A stretch of DNA of 64,000 nt from Kryptolebias marmoratus (lineage: Eukaryota > Chordata > Actinopteri > Cyprinodontiformes > Rivulidae), in the NCBI RefSeq assembly GCF_001649575.2, contig NC_051441.1, positions 8,823,456 to 8,887,455 on the forward strand, given 5' to 3'. This document shows positions 40,201-50,009 of this stretch, piece by piece (positions within the stretch are counted from its first letter, which is position 1; the number at the start of each line of letters is the position of its first letter). Position numbers and translations under genes: made by a program. Under the pieces are notes generated by a model. It was not told where the DNA came from and did not search any database. It saw nothing but the letters and a program-made list of their open reading frames with translations.

Positions 40201-43200
40201 TTTGGTCAAACCTTGTAAATAATGTTTCTGAGATATCACAAGATATTCAGTATGTGTTGTGAATGAAGCTTAGCTTCTACCACACCAAATTCTAGGTCAA
40301 TATCTGTAAAACTGACTACATTACAGCCAATTTTGTGTGTTTTTTTAAGTTTAGTTGGCTGTGTGGCCATCTTAAATTAGGTTGACTCCAAAAGTTAATC
40401 AATTGTAGATGCACACCCAATGATTACGTTCTGCAAGTTTGATTAAAATTCACTCAATGGTTCATGAGATATTTTGGCAACAGACAGACACAAATACGTG
40501 CACACACACAGACACAGACAAAAACATAACCATCTACCTTCATCTTTCGTTGTCGGGCAGTAATTAAATCTATAAGACACGGCCAAGCTCTGATTATAAG
40601 TGAATATCAAGGAATTCCAACATTTTTACCTCACTGTGACACTGGGATCGTGGGTCACACCACAGGTCATAACAGCCTTTGTTCCTTTGATGACACTTTG
40701 GTCTTGTGGTGGTTTACTGATGCGTGTACGTGCTGTGAATAAAAAATTTACCAGACACTCTCACTCAAAGACTTCATGTTGGGTCTCATTTTTCACTCTG
40801 TGTCTCTCGCTGAATACCATCACAGTATTTCTAGTGGCTGTTTTGTAAGCTGTTCAAGGACTGATAGTTTGAATTTATTCACAATAAATACTGTACATGT
40901 TTTACCTCACTGACTATCAGAAGAATATGCTGCCAATGATCCTACAAAACAGGCTACAGACAGTGTGAACTGTTTCTACAAAGTGATGAATTGCAAAACA
41001 CCTTCTTCATTTCATTTCAATGTTTGAAAGGTAATTCTTTTCAGGAAATATGCAGTATCTTAAAAGCAGTGAGAGTTCATTTCAGTTAATCTTACCCCAA
41101 ACCACCAGGTCAGCTGAGGCCTCATCAATCCCCCTCGAGTTACTGGCCATGCAGGTGTAGGTACCGGCATCAGACAGGTGGGAGGGGCTGATGAGCAGGC
41201 TGCCCGACTCCAGCAGGGTGAACCTGGGCAGCTGGACCGAGCCGCTGGCCAACACGCGTTCACCTGCAGGGAAGGGCGGAAGTGATTGATGGCATTCGGA
41301 GGAGGACAAAGGTGGGGGGGTAGGTGGTCGGCCAGGGAAAAGAGTGATTAGGGCATTGGAGAAATGTCAGGGAAAACAAACAGGAGGGAAAACAGTGCAG
41401 CAAAAAATAAAGAGAAAAAGCTTGGCTGGAGAACATTTATATTCTGAATCTTTTCCGGAGCCCTCATCTAACTTTGGCAAGTAAAAAATGCAGCATAATA
41501 ACCCCCCACTGCCCACTCCCCCCACTCTTCAACAGAAAACTCTCATGCTGTTAGCCCACGCACCTTTCTGCCAGGTGATGGCTGGGCGCGGAGCTCCTGA
41601 GGTCTCACAATGCAGAATGACTGACATGCCATCAATCACTGCGCTGTCAGAGGGGCCAGCGGTGATGTTGGGAGCAATACCTGAGTGGGATCAGCCACAC
41701 ACACGCACACACAAAGACACACACAAAGAAACATGCATACGTTCGAGCAAAATCAGGTGAGACAGAGGTGATAATGAGAGACATAAACAGCTTTCTCCCT
41801 AATAAAGCAGGCAGCAGTTGAGAGCTTAATAGACTTGACAAAAGGGGCAGCTGTCAGGTCTCATTCTCAACGACAGCTCTAAGACTAACATGGCACCTTC
41901 ATCTCTCCCTGGGTCTTCTGCTCATTCTCCAATTCAAAAAAGCAGGCAATAATTGCTCGAGCTTCCAAGGTGACAAATCTGTCACTGCAAAGAGCTTTAA
42001 AGACAGATGGGTGTCGGAGGGAGGGGACAAAAGAAGATTAGGAATGAGACAGGAGGAGCAGATTTCTGAATTTAGGAAATAAAAGGAAGCAGAAAAGGGA
42101 AGACTTGCAGAAACAAGCTGCATAAATAAGGTAATCACAAAAAGCCATTTTTCTATGGGAACATACTTGTAACAGCTAGGTAGGTGTTTGACTGGATCTC
42201 TCCTGCAAGATTGCGGGCAAAGCACTGAAACATCCCTGTATCATCTGGCAGGAGGCCGTTGATCTGCAGGCTGCCTCCCACCAACACCTTGTACCTGGGG
42301 ATCTTCACCGGGCTGATGGGCACTGCATCTTTATACCACACTATGTCTGGCTGCGGTGTTCCTGCAGCGAGAGGGGAGGATTTACCTCATCACAGTGACC
42401 CTTGAGTCCCTTTTTTTGTCATTTTTTAAAGCTTTTTTTGCTCTTTTCCTCATGCATTAGTACAGAGAAAGACAAAAATAACACACCTCGTGCCTGACAA
42501 GGGATATCCACTACCTTCTCCATTTCTGCAGTGATGTGACTTGGTGGCTCTTTTATGAACAGGGGATATTCTGTTTGAGGCAGAAAACAGGCAGTCAGAG
42601 CTCCATTAAAGCCTTTTAAAATCAACCAAAAAGTCAGACCTCTTTCTGTCAAATACAACACGGGGAAAATGACTTGTGGCAGCGCACGCTCTCTCTCAAA
42701 ACTGTCTCAACATGAGGGTGAGCCTGCTGAGGCAATATTCAGCTGCTCTGAGCTGTGTTGAAGTGTCAGTTGTGCTTTAATTACCAAGAACATGCAGGTA
42801 GGCCCCGGCGGTGACTGAGGGGACGCTGCTGCTGCGAAGCGATGCCTCACACTCATAGTAGCCGCTGTCTCTGACCGTAGGCAAACTTTTGACCAATCTA
42901 CGGCCGAAATCTCGAATCCCCGTATTGACCACTACCCCGTCTTTTCTCCAAGTAATACTCATTTTAACGAGGGGTCTAGATGAGGAAAGAAAAAAAAAAG
43001 AGATGAAAAGGAGAAAAAGAGAGAGCAAGAGATAGAGAACAGTGCTTTAATACAAAATTATATGCTGTTTCAAGGTTAAAGAGCGTTGAGGGTGAAATGT
43101 GATACATCTGTCATTCTGATTAAGCCTTTGAATTGGAGATAATAGCCAGAATTCAGGGCTTGGATTGTGTGAGATAGGCAGAACAGAGCAAAGCCTTGAA

Positions 43201-46200
43201 TCAAAGGGAAGAATGGAGGAGAGGTACAAAACGGGAGATGTGCAAAACACTTTTCGATCATGTTCAAACAAAAGATTTCTGGACTAATTTAAATCACAAA
43301 ATATCTGATTTTGTAGTTGAAAAGAAGGTGAGGAAGATTTGATAATGTGTGGCTATCTGTCAGTGTCGTTTCTCTCAAACCAAACTCCACTGAATATGTA
43401 CCTTGCATTTGCAACACACTCCATGATGGCGTCGTTTCTCCCCACTGTTACAGTGGTGTTCTTTGGGGCAATGATGATGGAAGGGGCAATGGGGTCTGCA
43501 GGTCCTCCTATATCTATTACATACACAGAAACAACAACAAAAAAAGTTAAAGCAATCTATAACAGCAGACTAGTCTGCGATTTAGCCTCTGCATCTGCCT
43601 GATGCAGCCAACTGAGCATGACCAGATCCCCACAAAGAGACTGACAGTCTGTCACTATCAGCAGCAGGTACCCAGCTTTCTGTAACCCAACTATTAACAC
43701 CCCTGTCTTGACTTTGAATCCCTTCTCTGTTCCACACAACATTTTCCTGTGCAAGGTGTTAGAGCAGGTGTTAGAAGCCATTATGTAACATAATTGAGAC
43801 AAACACAAAAGGCGATTAAATGCAGCACCATCACTCACTGGTTTCACGGAGCCTCCAGCCATCCATCGATTCACTGCCCTCAATCAGTGATCTCTCTCTG
43901 AATCTGATCTCATTTTCCCCCACCTCCCCGGAGGACGGCTGTGGGCCCGCAAACTGGTATGTGTTTGAGCGACTGCACGTTTGCGGTGTGTTGCTTTTCT
44001 GCGTTGCGCAGCAGTGTGTTTGTAGGGGCTCAATTTTCAGGGCGAGCTCAGGTTAATAAGGTTCCTAATCAACTTTTTATTATTAGTAATGTTATTTTGA
44101 GCCAACTCATTGTAAATCTCATCCTTTCATGGCTCCATTTTGAATCTCAACAGTGTTACGACCAGGCTTTCTCTACAAACACTGACTAAATTTTGAAGCA
44201 GACCTTCTGTGCCTTATTACTGCTGTTTGATTAAGCTCCCCATAGATTTCCGCATTTAGGTCTCCAGCTCATTTCAATACATACCTTTAAACCTTTTTTA
44301 CCAGAAAGTGTGAAATTATTTTTTTATTCAAATAAATGATGTTAACTCTTCAACCACTGATTTGAATGCAAAAGCTACAGGTCGTTAATTTACAGGACAG
44401 GACATGACAGGAGAAAAAACAAACAAAATCAAACATTTTCGGTCTCATTTTCAGACTTTATTTAGCATTTCACAATCAACACATTCAAATTAACCTGTAA
44501 ACTTACCTTAATTTGAAGGGAGAAAATGATTACACGATCATTCTGAATGGCAGCTTAAATATAACTCTAAAACTATTTGTCAAAATGTTTGATAGAAAAA
44601 ACACAGCAATTAGGTTCTGAAGTGTGAAATCGAGTCTGAGACACAGACGAGCAATAAAATCTGTGCTGCAGGCGTCATACGACCCAACAATATAAATGTA
44701 AATAGATGCATTCTGCAACACAGCAGCTGCCTGAGAGGGTAAAATTATCCCAGACTTTCCTCATTACATCATTTCATTATGGCGGCACAAGAATCATATC
44801 GAGGTTTTTGTTGACATTATTATTAATCAGCGCAGTAAAGACCAATAAATCCATGCAGAAATGTTTTTCATCAAAAGAGAAGAAATTAAACACAGCGCCT
44901 CAGTCCAGGAGATGGGTGAAAAAAAACCTAAATCATTTGGGTCAGAAGTTGTTGGCTGGAATGTAAGATTACAGTATTTGGTTGATCTAAGTCGTTTTAG
45001 AGCCTAATTAATATGTTGGATTTTATAGAACATTTGATTGGCGTGGGGTTTAGAGAAGTGAAGATGAGAAATGATTGATAGAAAATCTTCCACCTAGAGC
45101 TTCAAGCAAACTAATTTTCTCAGATTAAAAGCTCATTGTAGCTTAGAAATAGCTTTATCTATATTTTATAATGAATTATTCATCATACTTTTGATTTAGT
45201 CTCATTAAAGCTGTTTCTTGTGTGAAAAAGTCCAGCTTACACGTATTGATTATTGCATTTTTAACTTTATTTGAAGTTCTTCAAGTTTTATTGATCCATA
45301 TAGGCATGTAATATTTGACTGAAAACGTGATCTGGTTGCAAATGATGCAAAGAAAGTTAAAATATGGCTCTTTTTCTTTTTCATAGAGACGATTGTTCCC
45401 TTCCAGAAACTAATTAATGTATTGCAGTTCATAAACTCCCAGTGTTGAGAATACCTCAACTGTGTAATCATCTAATTAAATGCAGAAATTAAACAGCGCA
45501 GTGACCTGCATAACAAATGCTCACTACTAATGTCACAGCATTGTTTACATATGTTGCTGTCCAAAAACAAATGTAAACCCAAGTCGTCTCTCTTTCACAC
45601 TCTACAGGATAAAACAAAACTCAAAGTGTCTTCCTGCTTGAAGCATTAGCCAACGTGCTTTTTTTCTTGCTACACTCAGCTTTGTCTCATTTGTATGCTC
45701 CCTTAAGAACACAATGCTCCCTCTACTGTCTTTTTTCATTTCTTCTCTGCACAGAATTGCTAAAATGAACAAATGCAGCTCTGAAAATCTTATTGACTTT
45801 CAGATGCAAAAACACAACTGTGATCTGCAAGGTCGGATTTGGTGGAATTCAGTGATATCTGGTCCCTGCAGATTGCTGTGTCATGCACATTGAGCTCTGA
45901 CTCACAAACACTGCATTAAAGATTTGAAACACAGATGCAGAAAGGTGTTCTTAAACAACGTGCAGCTTAAAATCTTCACTCAATACGCAAACATCCCCTA
46001 TCACATAAATATTACAAATTTTAAAGGGGGTTAGGATAATTAAGTCACGCAGGTTCTTGCATTAACAATGTGTCAATATGAGCATTTAGGAGATGGATTT
46101 TGTTTAGATGAAAGTAAGTCAGAGAAGAGAAGGTGGGAGAATTTGTGTGGCTTTGTTTAGATAAATGGTGACAGTCTAGGTGGGAGGATGAGAAATAATC

Positions 46201-49200
46201 AGCCAGACTCTAATAGGTTGATTTATTCACCACGCTTCGTCCGCCAGTGCTAAATTTGAATTTAAGCAGGGAGCATATTTGTTTTGAAAGTGAGCTTAAC
46301 TTTTGCATCTGATGTGTTGCGTGGGCGAGTGTTTTTCTTTAAATCATTCGCTCAGTATTATTATCGGGACTGGTGAAACCAAAGGTCCACCACATGCGAC
46401 TCTACATCCAGCCTTTCAGAGATGACACTTCAGCTCTCCGTAAAAGACGACGCGTGACGACCTCAAACGTACAGCCGGAGTCAGATATGAGAGCAGAAAA
46501 TGCTGAAGAGGAGGTCGACTATTCTGCTGCAAATAGTTGTAAAGTTTGTTGAAAATTATGAAACAGCCCACCAATAGAGGGAGCTCTTTCTGTTCCTATT
46601 GTCTGCAGCAGAGCCACCTGTTGTAAAGATGCTTTGTCTGGGTTGAACTGAGACACATTTATAAAAAAATATGTTTTAAAATGACATTTTGCAGCAGCTT
46701 GTTGTTCTAGTCTGCTGGTGACACAAACAATCTGCTGGTTAGCCGTGTCCTTCACTTGTGTGGGCGAGGACTTCTGTTGCTAAAATACAACTCTGAGTGT
46801 GTGTTTTTTATGTTTACTTACTCTCCACTGTGAGCGTGATGGGCTGGCTGGTTTTGTTCTCCCCATTCTTGTCATTGACTGCTTGGGCGTAATAACGCCC
46901 TGCGTCCGGGGCCACTGTAGACAGGATGACCAGGGTGTTGTCCAGAGTGATGGCACTGACAACAAAAAACAAATGCATTAAAAAAAATGCACTTTTGATT
47001 CTTTCATGTTTGAACGAGAATGTTCTCTAAATCAGCTCCTCCAGCACTCACTGAACTGCAGCCCGATAATAAGACCAACCAATCTCCAGAATGGGTCTGT
47101 GTCGAAATTAGATCCACTCGTTTGAGTTACAATTAAACAGACACACACAAGCAACTGCTATATTCCAGAATTTGTATCCAAAACTAACTATTCACACTCA
47201 CATAAACTCACGCATAGACCCACTCAGATCATTAAATTAGTAGATACTTGTTTCTTACAGTCAATAAGTCCTGAGGGTAAACTGACACACCAGAATGCAC
47301 ATAAATTATATCTAAAAAGCAGCGTACAAAGATAATTTTATGAGCACTTCCATCTACAATCTTCCAAAGAGTCTAATAGAAATAGCTAAAAATTCTGTGT
47401 ACTGTTTTGTAAGCAGAGTAAAAATTATCCTATTAATTTAATTTCTAATTGAAAGGCCTAGTGTTCCTTGAAGGACTGCATACCAACCATTACCATTCAT
47501 GCCAGAGTCTTAGGCTAATATTATCCTGTGTGTGAAAATGTTACAGCTGCTTTGATCAAACCTTGAAAATAATATGCTCAGTCTCGTGCAATAGTGCATG
47601 ACCTCACATGATGTGTTCGTGCTTGGTGCATGTGTTGCAAATGACTGACAGCTACTACCACACAAAGATTTAGCTCGATATCTATAAAATTGACTCAGTT
47701 ACAGCCTTTCTTGTGTTCTGTAAGGCTGATTAGCTGTGATGGCCACCTTGAATTGGGTTGACTCCAAAAGGTAATCAGCTGTAGATGTGCGTTCAATGAT
47801 TTTATTCTGAAAGTTTCATTAAAATCCTTTCAGTGAGATATCTTGTAATGGTACAGACAATCAAAGACTTGACACACACCAAACATTATCGCTTCACCTT
47901 CACCCTTGCCTTTGGAACAGGGCGATAATAATCAGTGGGATAGGCGCACATTTCAACTGTTTGGGTTTTGCTTATGGAAGCAGCTGGTTGTTTGATAACA
48001 TGTCCTTTTGTCTGCTGTTACTAAGACAAATCAACTAGTCCTGCGACAGCATTGCACAACTGATAATCTCTGTTTTAAGTATATTTGTAAGATTTAAGCT
48101 GTCATCAGAGGGTCTGTGCAAACATTCCAAGTAGGAGTGAAAAGAAGTTAAGCAGATTAGCAAGCAGATAAAATTCAGCAAAATGGTCTAAAATCATTAT
48201 ACTGTATTGTCATCATCATTATTGTTTATTATCTTGGAGGAACTGTGTTGCCTGCACTCGAAACTGACTTTTTATTTGTCTCAAATTAACTGCATTTAGA
48301 GTAATTTTACCAAACCTCTAAAATTAGAAAAAAATCTGTTGAAACTGCACCTGTTAATGTTTGTAAAATTGTTTCCATAAAAGTGGAAACATCCTTTCCT
48401 ATTCTTTCTGTGTCTGTGGGTTAACAGCCCCTGCGATGAGTGATGCTGGTTAAGCTGATAGTCCTAGATGTTTGTGAAGGGCCTATTAAATGAAAGTTGA
48501 CGCTAAGCATGCGGCCCGATTAGGCTCTTCGTATATCTGCCACCATCTGCTTGATCGGTGTGGAATAAACATTCCTGGACAATTAGGAGCTGCGGCTCAC
48601 AGACACTTAAATAAACGGACAAACAACAAAATACACACAAAGACACACTCGTGAATGTCAATGTGGCTTGACACGAAGCAAACAAGCGCTAAGTGCTGAG
48701 TGTCCTTTCAGTGCTTCACATCATTACAGAACAAACTTTCACTGCTTCACTGTTTGTAAAAAGTCAGAGGCGTAGTTAGCAGATCTTTTGTAAAAAAAAA
48801 TGCTGCTATATATATATATATATTGCAATTTCCTTCAGAGTTTGTGCTGTTTTTTCTTATTTTCTACTTTTTAAAGATTTTATGAAAAAGGAAAAAAACA
48901 ACACAAGCACCAATCTATATCTGAAGCAGGCGCATACACTCAGGGTGAAAGTCTTCATAACAGCAATGACATAGTACAGCTGACTGCTGAATAATAAATG
49001 AGAAGGTGGTGTCTGAGGACTTGTGGACTGCCTACTTGTATTTGTCAGGAAGGTAAAATTAATCTCAGGTGATTACCTTCACAGTGTCGCCTCAGGAAAA
49101 TTGCATATCTAAACAGGCAGGAATCCGACAAACAAAAATAAAGCTACCACACACTGACTCACAGACTGAGAATAGCCCGTGCAGACATACAGTGACCTGA

Positions 49201-49941
49201 TGAACTCCTGATGAATACCCAGACTCAGACAGACTCGTACCATGAGCACAACTGCATGGGTACACACAAAAACACACACTCACAAATCCAGCCGGGGTGA
49301 GAGCTGTCACTCAATCATATCATCAATTGAAGCCTTTTGTCGAATTTTGTCTAATTGGTTCCCCTGCTGCCAGATCCATCCCTACCCTTCAATCATTCCG
49401 TCTGTAAAGTCAATAGGGGGGATATAATAACCCGCTTTATCACTGAGAGGTGATTCAGTGATGAACACAAGGCTAGCGCCAACATTCACTCATCAACCAT
49501 TCTGCTAAACTTCACTCCTGGCGTGAGGGGGGGAATTGGAGAAAATCTGTGAGCAGTATTGAGCTTCTTTAGAGCTCTCCGAAGTAAAAAGAAATCCTGT
49601 TTCAGCAGCTCAGAACAACTTCTATATGAATGCATTTGCTCAGACAAGCACATGCACAAGCGGGTCAAACTCACTTGAACCCTTTGCTCAAATCATAGGA
49701 GCCAAGCTGGGGTGAAAGCAGACTTACATGCGGCTGCTTGAGGGAATCTTTTGCCCATCTCTGAACCAAGTGATCTGGGGCCTCGGGAAGCTCTGTATCT
49801 GCGGTGCATGGATGAGAGCACCCTCGCCCTGGGATACAGTTTGAGATCTCTCCCCCTCCACAAAACCGCCCATATCTAGGAGATATAAAAAATAAATGAA
49901 GGAGAGGGAAAGACATACCTCAGAAATAAAGAAGGATTACT

Positions 49942-50009
<68 letters not shown>

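Larger units (their letters stand above)
46956..49727 (-). other. sdk2: sdk2 intron 3
   Basis: About 2.8 kb. Holds repeat family A copy 4 and an (TA)n tract at 48807-48823. No exon recognised. Confidence 0.65.

Noticed and set aside
46780..46965. Minus-strand open frame over sdk2 exon 4
   Set aside because: It is in a shadow frame; the true frame encodes the Ig2 second half and connects in phase to exons 3 and 5.
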